Shown here: positions 26,901 through 35,300 of the stretch, piece by piece
Layout: every line of letters starts with the position of its first letter
How positions within the stretch are numbered: position 1 is the first letter of the stretch
Translations under genes and position numbers: made by a program
The notes under the pieces: model-generated
Told to the model about the DNA's origin: nothing
Database searches by the model: none
The model's input: only the letters and a program-made list of their open reading frames with translations
DNA from: Stichopus chloronotus
Taxonomy: Eukaryota; Echinodermata; Holothuroidea; Aspidochirotida; Stichopodidae
Reading direction: 5' to 3'
DNA length: 64,000 bases
NCBI GenBank assembly: GCA_021234535.1
Contig: CM037842.1
Span: 3,933,315-3,997,314, forward strand

Positions 26901-29900
26901 AACTCTGAATCCAGGTGACATGCCATGCCCTCATATAGACAGAGAATACTTACAGTATTTGAAGGTTATTGCAAGCAGCGGAAATGGAATGCGAAGACAG
27001 TTGTAATGGTGCACGATTCATATTGATACTCCTGTAAGAGCGATAGAAATCACACGTATTTTTAGAATTTCATTATGATATCTAATTATTACAAATAACA
27101 GTCAGTGATAAATACGGAAGGTCTAAAAATCACCCGACTTTCAATTTGATCGAACAATCTTAAAATATGTCTCTCTACACATTCTCTCCCTATTGCTGTC
27201 AGTTCATCAACCCTTCCACAGTATATGAGATAAAAATCATCCGAAGTGGCATTGTTTTTGTTTAAATCTTTCACTAATTCCCTCACCTAAAAAGCCCTCG
27301 CATACCTCAAGTATTTGAATGAATTAAATATTAATCAACGCTGGACCGTGTATTAACTGAACGAAATATCATGTTCGGGGTTAATGCAAGCGATACACGA
27401 AGACACTGACAATATGCCTGACAATTGACATAGCAACAGTGCATGCATTACTTAGTTTGCGCCTATGTAGTGCACTAATGTGAGCATGCTTCGGTTCAGT
27501 GTTCGTGTATTCACTTGGCAGTGTGTACGGAACACGCAGTGCTAGTTTACCTAGGCACAGAGCGTTGTACAGCTACATTGACAGATTTTGGTTAAAGACA
27601 GTTACAGATTTATTGAATATTCAATACGAGAAGGCTTAGACTTGTTTGATGTTTAACTCTCAGCCCTAACAGCAGCTGTAACTGGAAGACTTGCTGTGTG
27701 AGGACCCGACTTTGCAGTATGATTGTGAGGGTTTTATTCAAAATTTTGAAGCTAGGCCTAGCCTACAAGGTTCAACAAAAAAGCAGGATTATACATGGCC
27801 AAATCGTTACTGTCAAAATAGTGCTTTAAGATCACCTTATCGCTGATTTGGAATAACGCAATCATGGTCTTCCTTGTTGAATTTCTTCCCCATATTGGGC
27901 CTAGGCCTATCATTAGGCCTACATACATTATTTGTGCTTCAGAGTTTTCTGTCCTTAGGAATATTAATCTGGCTGTTGTATGGAGATCCTTCTAGATGGC
28001 GATGGATTGCGTCCTTCGTCCTCTTTTAGGTATTATTGCATGAGAATTAAATTTGGACTTTTCCGTAGAATCCACAAAGAAGGAAAACTAATTACAGCAG
28101 ATTATCACATTTTCAGAATATGCTGAATAAGCTTTCGCGAGACACAATTCTTAAATTTAGAGAGGTAAGAATACCGTCAGGTGAACTACCAGTGACATTA
28201 TCACTGTGCATTTTACTTTTCAGCAGTCTTAGGCTCTTGGCCTAGGTAGCGTTTGGTCTACGAACCTCAAATGGAACAGTATTTCACTATTACTAGTAAT
28301 AGCATTAGCTATTGGTTTTATGTAAGATAATGCAAGCTGAGCCCCACTCCCAACTTATCCTCGTGATTTATCAGCGGATAACCCACGGTTACATGACTAA
28401 AATTGGCCAATAGAAGTTGAGAATTCTTCCCAAGTATGTGTGAATTAAGGTTTTATTAACGTTAGACCGTGATTATCCGTAAGATTATATTATACGATAA
28501 GTGGTTAAAGCAAACGATGCACGACTGCGAGGAAAGAGCGTATAATGCCAGCGATAACACTTACCCCCGAGAGTGTATTATCTTACGGACAACGGCACGG
28601 TCCAAAGTTAATTAACCTTACATACATGTTCATACATGCAAAAGAAAACTTTGATAAAAACAGTACGAAAATAAAGAGAATTTGGTTCTTAAATAACTGC
28701 ATTTTTATTTAAAACGAACCCCGAGAAAAGAAAAACAAGATTCACAGCAATGTTCTTGCGCAATACACAAAGTAGCACTTGAACAAATTAAAGCATAATC
28801 GCATGCATAGCAACATCATGCTAATTTGCGTTAAGCGTTTTAGTTTGCACTCAACTATCCGTAAGTGTGTACGTACGTTGTTACGGGCTTGTCATATGTA
28901 GTGTTCGCATACTTTAGTTCAGTGTATGTGTGCCTATTCACTGTCTTCGGAGCACTTACAGAGCTTTGCGATCCTCATCGAGCAATCAAATTGTTGCAAT
29001 TTGCCTATCCTTGGTTAGACTGATATTTTATAAAGACAGTCGCAGATTTTGGAGTGTTACATTCAAAGAAAATCTTGAAAAGTTTGAAGCCTAACGAAAT
29101 ATCGTCAGCCTTCATTGATAACGTTATGGGGTTTAGGCCTTAGTTATTTAACTTACAGTGCATCCACGGCAGTTTTACCTTTGAGTTATGCGATTGCAGT
29201 CATTAGTCCTTTATACGGTTTTATTCCATAAAGACTTGTTTTTTGGTCTTCTCGGTAAAATCGACCAAAAAAAAAAAAAGAAAGGAATGATGATTCTGGA
29301 AGACTTTATCACATCTGCTGAATAACGCTTTCGATAACGCTGACAGAATTCTGTAATTTAGACTAGTGAGGCAAGATTACCTCAAGGAGAACCGATGATA
29401 TTGTCACTGTATTGATCTTAGGCCTATGTATATTTATTTACGATGTATGTTGTTAGGCCTATATGTCACTTTTCAGTAGCCCAAGAGTATCCAATCTACA
29501 GGACGAACTTCACAGTCGTTTCTTGTGTGTAGGCCTTCCCTATATATGAGGGGCTGTGCTGCGGCAGACTACAAAACACTGTCGTTTAACAGTTTTCTTG
29601 TGTTCATCCTCCGGTGATTCTACTCTCTAAAACTGACCATGCATTATCCATCGGATAATAAATGGTCACCTGACTGAAATCGGCCAATAGGAGTTGAGGA
29701 TTGTTACCAAGTATGTATGAACACTGTATCATAACGTCAGTGCATGGAATTGCTAAGGGAGCAATACACTATACGCCAAAACATACGTTCTGTAAATTTA
29801 TCTCTCCCCCTGCTTAGTCATTAATGTCAGACTACAAATTTTGTACTTTTCTTTCTTTTTTGTTAATATATAGTTTTGCTGCTTCAGGTTTGTGATGTTA

Positions 29901-32900
29901 ATTTAATTATCTCATACCTATACCTGAAATTTACGAGATGAGATAAGATATTGTAATTGCTTCAATAAGTTAAAATGCGTTATGGCTCTCTCAGTTGCAA
30001 TGGCAACAGCTTGCCATGGTAACATTATGTATGGCTGATGTATGAGAGATGAGGGTCTAACTTGGTATGGTGCTCAAGGTGACATGAAACCTCCCATTAG
30101 AGTGGGGGTCAAAATGTGTGAAGATGTGGGCGTGTGTGTGTGTGTGTATGCCGGTATCTGCAAAATAAAATTTTAAATTTCAGAAGAGTACGTGGATAAC
30201 TCCTCCCAGAACACAAAGCTAATGAAGGTCAAAGTTAGTAGATAGGTGACCCATGGTCTGAACTTTCTGAACTGTTTCCTGTCAAACTGATAGTCAGAGG
30301 TCAAAGATCAAAAATCGCAGTAGTAAAACACTTATTTTGCTGTATTTTTTAATCCAAAATGACTATTTATAAGGGACCTTCGCATATATGACCGGTATAT
30401 AAGATTATATCTAAAAATAATTTTCGTATGTGTTTCGAGGTCAAAGCTCAAGTTCAGGACTCAAAGGTCAAGCGTGAGACTGAAAGGTGTGCATCCGCCT
30501 AGACCACAAAATGATGAGGGTCAAAGTTAGTAGATAGTTAATTCATGGTCTGAAGTTGTGTCTCCTTTCAAAATTTAAGGTCAGAGGTCAACGCTCAAAT
30601 TAGTGAAAATCTTATTTTTGCCGTATTTCTTAATTTTAAATGGGACCATCACATATACAACCGGTATACAAAAGTTTATCTTAAAATCGTGTTTGGGTGT
30701 GTTCTGAGGTCAAAGTCAGGGGTCAGGGGTCAAATTCAGGGGTCTAAGGCCAAATTAGACACTGAAAAGTTTGCGTCCGTAACCCCTCCCAGACCGCAGA
30801 GTCAATGAGAATGAAAGTTGGTTGATAGGTGGCTATTTTTATAAAGTTTCTATAACGATATTTAAGGTCAGAGATAAAAGATGAAAGGTCAGAGTTCGCA
30901 GTTCAAATTTCTAATCGGTAACGTGCTTTGGAAAAGTGTATCACGTTTTTCATCTAGACAGTCAGTCTAATTAACTTCAAACTTGGTCATTAGGTCCTGT
31001 TAGTACAAGGTACAAGATAAATTATTATATCTTTGTTTTTCATACAATGCGACTTAATATTTCAACCTAAGCAACCATGTTTGGACTAAGGGATTATATC
31101 TAATTTTAATATCATTTTCCATGCTTTTGGTAATACCCATACTTAGTGTGTTTCTACTGCTACATGTAGTTTATACACAACAACCAAGTAAAGGAATTGA
31201 ATTGTCGAAAGTACGTAGTGGGGGAAAAGAAATTGAGTAGTGCAAATCATTATGACGCATTTCTTAGAACTATTATAAACGTCCAGGCTGGTGGCGGTCT
31301 GATCTAAGAAATGAGGGAAATCAAAGGATTGGCACACTTGTTATCTGCATGGGAATATGTTCTTTGATACACACGTGTGGCTACTTCGTTTACACAACAC
31401 TTGGCGTTATTCACACACCAATGGCCACGTGTTTAGCTAAGTGTGGCTATGTAATGTGTATAATGTAAAGCGCCGTGCGTTCAAGCAAACTTTGGATTTA
31501 CTATAGTATATACGTGTAAAAGAGTGAACGATGCTGGACAATGATAGGGATGAGATGCAACTCTGTGGACTGCTCTCTTTTTCCCTTTGTTAAGGGGGAC
31601 GGCTCCTTTAAAACCCTCACCACCTTCTTTAGTGATCATTCACCACTTTGCTAGTTGAACTTTTCCATATTCATTATGACAATATTCGTTATGACAATAT
31701 ATCGTTCTTCTGTGCGATGTAACTCCTGTGAATAATTGTAAATTACTCAACAACTCAATCAAGGAATTCAGTCCGGAAAAACTTCCGTCCCATATTACTC
31801 TCAATTCGTTATCATTTATATTCCTGTGAGTGAAGAAAAAAGAAACAGAAACTGTGAGGACATCATCTCCCTTGACACTAACGAAGTACTTTTTCAAGTA
31901 TGGAGAATGGACATATCTGATACGATGTGCATTGATCTTCTTAAAGTATTCGTCTAAGAAGGGATACATACATAGTTTCAACTTTAATTTCTTTTGACAA
32001 GAACATAGCAGACAAGAATTAGATCCGAAGAAATTTTAAAACTCACAATTTTTCTAACTTGGAACAAGCTTTAAAGGCCTCTTCTGGTATTGTCCTAAGG
32101 CTATTGGTTTCAAGAGTTCTGTGGTGAAGCAAATTACACCAGGATTAAAATTAAACATAAAAATAAAATGGGAATAAGAATAAAAACGAAAACCAAAGTG
32201 AGTGAAAGGAAAAGCAAGAGGAAAAATGAGAATGAAAATATGACTTACGCTGCCCTTAAATTATCGCAATCAGCAAAGAAATTGTTGATATCCAGAAGCT
32301 GATTTCCCTTTATATATCTGCACATGCAATTGAAACGTAATACGTAAAACAAAGTAGATTGCAACTTAGATTTCAATCCCTGCATCTAAGTCCACACATT
32401 ACACGAGGTTTATTTTTTTTAAAGGGCTGCTGTTATTGAAGATTATTTCGTAAATATTTTTATGAAGGTGATTGCTTCTACAGTTTCATGAAGATAAAAA
32501 GTGTGGAACTTATTTATTTTATTACGGAGAACTACTAAGAATACTACGATGAACTGCAGTCATTACAATCCTTTTGCTAAAATTCTCTTACAGTTAGGAT
32601 ATTTCCTGGGAAGATAAAAATGAAATAACCAGAGATCCACCCAGCATGTAATGAAGATTCTCAATTTTCATGTAAATAAGCTAGTACATTATCATCGCTA
32701 TGGAACATAGGAATATTCAGTGGCAAGGTATTTACATGTAGAAAGGTGTGCATGAAAAAAGTGTTTGCAAATATAAACACCTAAAAGATGATCCTTACAT
32801 TTCTCTGAGACTGTTCGGGAGATGGAATGACTGCCGTATTCTGTTATCGGCCAGGGATCTATTGAGAACGAAGTAAAGAGCATTCTTGAAAGAAGTAAAA

Positions 32901-34896
32901 CAAGATAAAGGCAATATTTGATATTTTTCACGATTAATGCAAATGTCAGAAAAACCACCCAAATGGCACTCTAAATCAGCATCAATAACAGTTCGGGAGA
33001 ACTTAGGCAAGTTATCGGACTCAAATCGTCTTCTAATTCATAAACCTTGTAAAAGCGGAACACTGACAAGTCGCACTGACCGTTTGGTGGAAGACTCAGC
33101 ACATTGACTGTAGAAGCTAGTAGTTTAATCAGTTAAAACGTGATTACATAATCTGATATGAATACATGCACGATTAACTGAACCTAGGCCTATAACGTAA
33201 ACACAGGAGAAATAATTATTTCATTTCTGTCGAGGGAAATGAGATTTCAAACAATATCAGATATTCAGGAGATAGAGGTTTCCAGATATTCCACCATGAT
33301 TGCTCTGAAGTGGGATTTTAAATTTTTATCATTCGAAGCCGGTGATGAAACGAGCACTCCTCTGGCTGACATTAAGCACACAATACCTTTTACAGTGATA
33401 TTCCATAAATTGGTTTCTGTTTAGCTTTTTAACATTTAATAATTGATACTTACAGACTGTTCAATTGGTTAAAATCGTTGAAATATTCGGTTGGTACGCA
33501 GGAAATGTCATTTCTTGAAAATAATCTGAGAAAAATATATTTAAAAGGGTGATAGATACAACGCGGTCTTTTTGGCTAGTGAGGGAGATTACCATTTGCC
33601 TATGCTTTTGAGTGTCTGAAACAGAGGTTGAAAACTTAATAGCAACAAACGCTTTCCTCGAGCATACATAGCATACATATCACAACTACTTCTCCAAGAA
33701 TATGCAATTTAGAAACTGTTTGGGATCTTTTGCGCTCGTAGAAAGTAGCCGGAGACAGATACAATACAAAATAAAATAAGGAAAGTATAGTTAAGTGCTT
33801 TTTATTGCTCTTTGCTTAAAACGCCTATGAAGTCTGCCCTTTGTCCTCAAAACTCGCCAGTAAGTGATGTACTTGTGTGAATCATCGATATTATTCTATC
33901 ATATTTATAAAAGGCATATATCAGAGCAGAGGTTAAAAAACAGGATATAAAAGTGGACGGATAACAGAGGGGCTACCTAACAAGACACAACAAAATCAGA
34001 ACCGATCCCGCCAAACAATTTCACATCTCCATGGTTCTCTAAAACTAAAGAATTTACTAACAATTAATCCTTTTCAACAATTGGTTAATATCTCTCAAAA
34101 TGAACTACCGAAGAAAAAAATGTCAAATAAGAATCAGTCTGACTTCCCATCATTCAAGCGTAATATCCTCGAACGCTTTGTAACCCCTGTATTGATATTT
34201 CATATGTTTGCCAAAAAGTCAAGAAAAATAAAGTGTAAATCCACATCACTTTTTGAAACCATATTTGATTATACTAACATGTACATCACATCTGAAGGTA
34301 AGGTTGACGGTAAGGCTGACCAACCTCTATCACTGCAATTCACCATCTGATCTGAACAACTACAGACGCCCATTCGTCCGCAAGCAGGGATATCTGTCGA
34401 GTTATTTAGATGTAAATCACGGTTCAGATTTACAGTACAATCAGTCCACACAAACACACGTGGCGTTTTATGAACTTCTTCTGTAATAGGTTAATTTTCG
34501 ATTTACGTTATATTCGGGACAAATTTATGGTAATATAAAGTGAACATGCCAAGTGGTTGTGTAAACCCACTCGTTATGTCCATGTTTGCATTGGTCGGTA
34601 TTCGGAATAATATTTTGAATGTGTGGTATTACATAGCTCACCACTGTAAAATATTGTGCTTTAATATCCAGGTCGCCTAGGAAGGGTAGGGTACAAATAA
34701 ATCAGAACTATCATGCTGCAAACATTACAAGTATTAATAACTTCTGAACTAAAAACGACCTCAAGAAATATACATGAAGACTTAAACTTTCATAGCGGTT
34801 ACCTGACAATGGACATTCGTAGGCTACCTGTACCGCAGAGATGGTATTAAGTGCTTGCAGGTAGGCAGTAAACACGATTTTAAGTAAGAGAGGCAT
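14775..34896 (-). CDS. Gene B: LRR - GCC2/GCC3 - polytopic membrane receptor (complete, 21 exons)
   Basis: Exons in transcript order: 34896-34803, 34393-34279, 33525-33454, 32858-32799, 32317-32249, 32118-32047, 31823-31752, 27031-26954, 26648-26577, 26319-26251, 24206-24135, 23814-23743, 20511-20359, 20115-20047, 19505-19431, 19254-19183, 18974-18921, 17846-17656, 17129-15586, 15269-15128 and 14914-14775. They total 3357 nt, exactly 1118 codons plus stop, with no internal stop. Approximate domains by residue: signal peptide 1-25, LRR N-cap 26-69, LRRs 70-429, C-cap-like 430-447, Cys-rich/GCC2-GCC3 448-690, membrane domain from about 690 to 1072, tail to 1118. This predicts a cell-surface LRR receptor whose membrane part recalls the uncharacterised multi-pass segments found after ephrin-receptor-like Cys repeats in protist and invertebrate proteins (from memory). 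Ligand and signalling route are unknown. Confidence 0.8.
15128..15269 (-). CDS. Gene B exon: last transmembrane pair
   Basis: The exon encodes LWAIFCNMLIAAVPVPD and IVIVILVIINTSVIGIAAG, two hydrophobic segments separated by a short polar loop. The acceptor is ttacatag and the donor gtatgt. It is 142 nt long, the same as in gene C, with most residues identical. Opposite-strand open frames in both paralogues are its shadow. Confidence 0.8.
15586..17129 (-). CDS. Gene B large exon: GCC2/GCC3 Cys repeats, stalk and main membrane domain
   Basis: A 1544-nt exon, identical in length to that of gene C. It opens with GGFYQDQVGQYSVDG, then CKICNPGTFV and CEVCPTGT, the CxxCxxGtf spacing of GCC2/GCC3 (ephrin-receptor-like) repeats. 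A Cys-rich stalk with many sequons follows. About six hydrophobic segments come next, including LLMFVAELVIILLLILAVLF, a FPYIAILCTVLVIVLVK segment, NILALLVLILFVTYTCTC, YVIAFPAVLYILLW and YLAIVITLTLAVVFLTLHI. Between the first two lies an amphipathic stretch with FYQ...FWP. The donor CAG|gtgagt is at phase 0. The N-lobe of the protein is extracellular and the tail is cytosolic only if the number of passes is odd, which cannot be settled here. Confidence 0.85.
17656..17846 (-). CDS. Gene B exon: Cys-rich linker into GCC2/GCC3 repeat
   Basis: It encodes SCMPQSAP, MNVSKYAAHLFKDRGFNC, then ECKSCLVGTFGGRD and CERCPKG. The final CxxCPxG is continued by the next exon (GFYQDQ), so a GCC2/GCC3 repeat is split by a phase-1 intron. 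The donor is AAAAG|gtgaat. Gene C has the same 191-nt exon. Confidence 0.8.
17884..17979. repeat. (TA)n microsatellite, about 95 bp
   Basis: A near-perfect TA dinucleotide run in the intron of gene B, starting about 38 bp on the intron side of the exon at 17656-17846. The true length may differ because such runs assemble poorly. Confidence 0.9.
18921..18974 (-). CDS. Gene B exon: LRR C-cap-like segment
   Basis: A 54-nt exon (acceptor cttatag, donor gtaagt) encoding NLSCERLTLPAIREEINV. It follows the last LRR and supplies a Cys that may pair with Cys in the next exon, as in LRR C-terminal caps. Confidence 0.7.
19183..20511 (-). CDS. Gene B LRR exons 13-16 (20359-20511, 20047-20115, 19431-19505, 19183-19254)
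   Basis: The first exon is 153 nt and carries two repeats (IGSNELTEIPPKLF and LLLCGNQLKTIPKGLF). The next three hold about one repeat each: FLHGNKIATLPEYM, YLFQNEIPTLQEPL and FIQDNPIGQLSSEV. All introns are phase 2 and split the leading hydrophobic codon, so each junction restores the LxxLxLxxNxI pattern. Confidence 0.8.
20512..23742. other. Gene B intron without recognised content
   Basis: A 3.2-kb AT-rich intron between LRR exons. Several short open frames (for example 21492-21713 and 22371-22622) lack domain signal or splice support. The matching intron of gene C (45603-46775) is about 1.2 kb. Confidence 0.5.
23743..24206 (-). CDS. Gene B LRR exons 11-12 (24135-24206, 23743-23814)
   Basis: Two 72-nt exons with phase-2 borders. 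The first reads YISSNDVMEIPENIF and the second IMSSMKLTTLPQTLL, each one LRR. Gene C has counterparts of the same length at 47370-47441 and 46776-46847. Confidence 0.8.
24207..26250. other. Gene B intron with simple-sequence tracts only
   Basis: A 2.0-kb AT-rich intron. A poly-C run of about 14 bases lies near 24461-24474, with A-rich runs near 24725-24745. I see no exon or element in it. Confidence 0.5.
26251..27031 (-). CDS. Gene B LRR exons 8-10 (26954-27031, 26577-26648, 26251-26319)
   Basis: Three phase-2 LRR exons. The first (78 nt) is SINMNRAPLQLSSHSI, the second SLKETRIVDISSSLF, the third DLRSCGITYLPRDLF. Each ends on a split codon completed by the next exon. Lengths match gene C exactly (78, 72 and 69 nt). 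Confidence 0.8.
27440..29760. repeat. Degenerate direct repeat, two units of about 1.3-1.4 kb
   Basis: Landmarks recur in order. TTCAGTGT..GTGTATTCACT near 27495 recurs near 28918, the AGACAGT..CAGATTT segment near 27596 recurs near 29034, and GGCCAATAGAAGTTGAG near 28404 recurs as GGCCAATAGGAGTTGAG near 29683. Both units are rich in AGGCCTA motifs. Limits are approximate. Confidence 0.55.
28447..28618. mobile_element. Foldback/MITE-like element with about 39-bp inverted arms
   Basis: The left arm, 28447-28485, and the right arm, 28580-28618, are imperfect inverted copies. AAGGTTTTATTAACGTTAGA pairs with the complement of TCCAAAGTTAATTAACCTT, and CCGTGATTATCCGTAAGAT pairs with ATCTTACGGACAACGGCACGG. 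The interior is about 94 bp and non-coding. Confidence 0.55.
29911..31554. mobile_element. TIR element copy 1 with GGTCA-rich tandem interior
   Basis: It starts CTCATACCTATAC and ends ATAGGGATGAG, which are inverted copies. The related copy at 42796-43994 starts CTCATCCCTATAC. Interior sequence is shared with that copy over most of its length. It has no open frame of note, so it is a non-autonomous element. The superfamily is unknown. Confidence 0.5.
30180..30900. repeat. Tandem repeat, period about 292-301 bp, rich in AGGTCA
   Basis: The phrase GGTCAAAGTTAGTAGATAG at about 30227 recurs at about 30519, and a diverged copy (ATGAAAGTTGGTTGATAGG) follows near 30821. Each unit contains several AGGTCA or GGGTCA hexamers. 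Confidence 0.6.
31752..32317 (-). CDS. Gene B LRR exons 5-7 (32249-32317, 32047-32118, 31752-31823)
   Basis: Three phase-2 LRR exons: YIKGNQLLDINNFF, then TLETNSLRTIPEEAF, then NINDNELRVIWDGSF. The last uses an unusual donor (GTTGAG) that gene C shares at the same junction. Confidence 0.8.
32799..33525 (-). CDS. Gene B LRR exons 3-4 (33454-33525, 32799-32858)
   Basis: Exon 3 reads LFSRNDISCVPTEYF, the first complete LRR. Exon 4 is short (60 nt, SLADNRIRQSFHLP), a shortened repeat. Both have phase-2 borders and counterparts of the same length in gene C. Confidence 0.75.
34279..34393 (-). CDS. Gene B exon 2: LRR N-terminal cap
   Basis: The exon encodes CGRMGVCSCSDQMVNCSDRG followed by WSALPSTLPSDVMYM. 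Together with ECPLS from exon 1 it gives the Cys-rich N-cap typical of extracellular LRR proteins, followed by the start of the first repeat. The acceptor is ctcgacag and the donor gttagt. Confidence 0.8.
34803..34896 (-). CDS. Gene B exon 1: start codon and signal peptide
   Basis: ATG at 34896 opens MPLLLKIVFTAYLQALNT, then ISAVQVAYECPLS. This is a hydrophobic signal peptide with the N-cap Cys just after it. The donor is TCAG|gtaacc (phase 1). The matching exon of gene C has the same plan and the same CPLS end. Confidence 0.75.
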
Positions 34897-35221
34897 TTGA
34901 AAATGGATTTTGGAGTAATCCTCTGCAAAAAATCTTCTAAGGATCTAAAAACACTTTGGGAAAAAGTTTGAGTTATTATCATCATTTGTGAAGTAACATA
35001 GAAATAAAAGTAACAACACCGCTAACGCTACTAGTACTAACAATAAAGCAAGTAAGTAAGCTATGTTGATACAGTGACATAGTTTCATATTTCTTGTACA
35101 ATTACGGGGAGCAGATACACAATAATGCTTCTGAATTTAAAAAAAAAAACATATTACATGTGTCCGATGGGAAGAGGAAGGAGACTAAATAACAATCACT
35201 TTAAAAAAAAAAGAAACTTAC

Positions 35222-35300
35222 CCTCACAGAGGATAAAAGCTCTGTATATTGGTCTTCAAAATGTGAAGGTTACACAGATTTCACTCCTGTGTCGCTCCTG
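35222..35300 (-). other. Probable 5' untranslated exon of gene B
   Basis: The sequence ending CTCTGTGAGG|gtaag is conserved with the same donor upstream of gene C (57614 onward). It has no ATG-led frame of use and lies 5' of the signal-peptide exon. The high-coordinate limit (transcription start) is not known. Confidence 0.4.

Larger units (their letters stand above)
27032..31751. other. Large gene B intron filled with repeats
   Basis: A 4.7-kb intron that is about 1.1 kb in gene C. It holds a degenerate direct duplication (27.4-29.8 kb), a foldback element (28447-28618) and a terminal-inverted-repeat element (29911-31554). No coding signal was found. Confidence 0.6.

Noticed and set aside
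31640..31981. 113-codon frame on - strand
   Set aside because: Only the part at 31752-31823 is exon. The remainder reads into both flanking introns.
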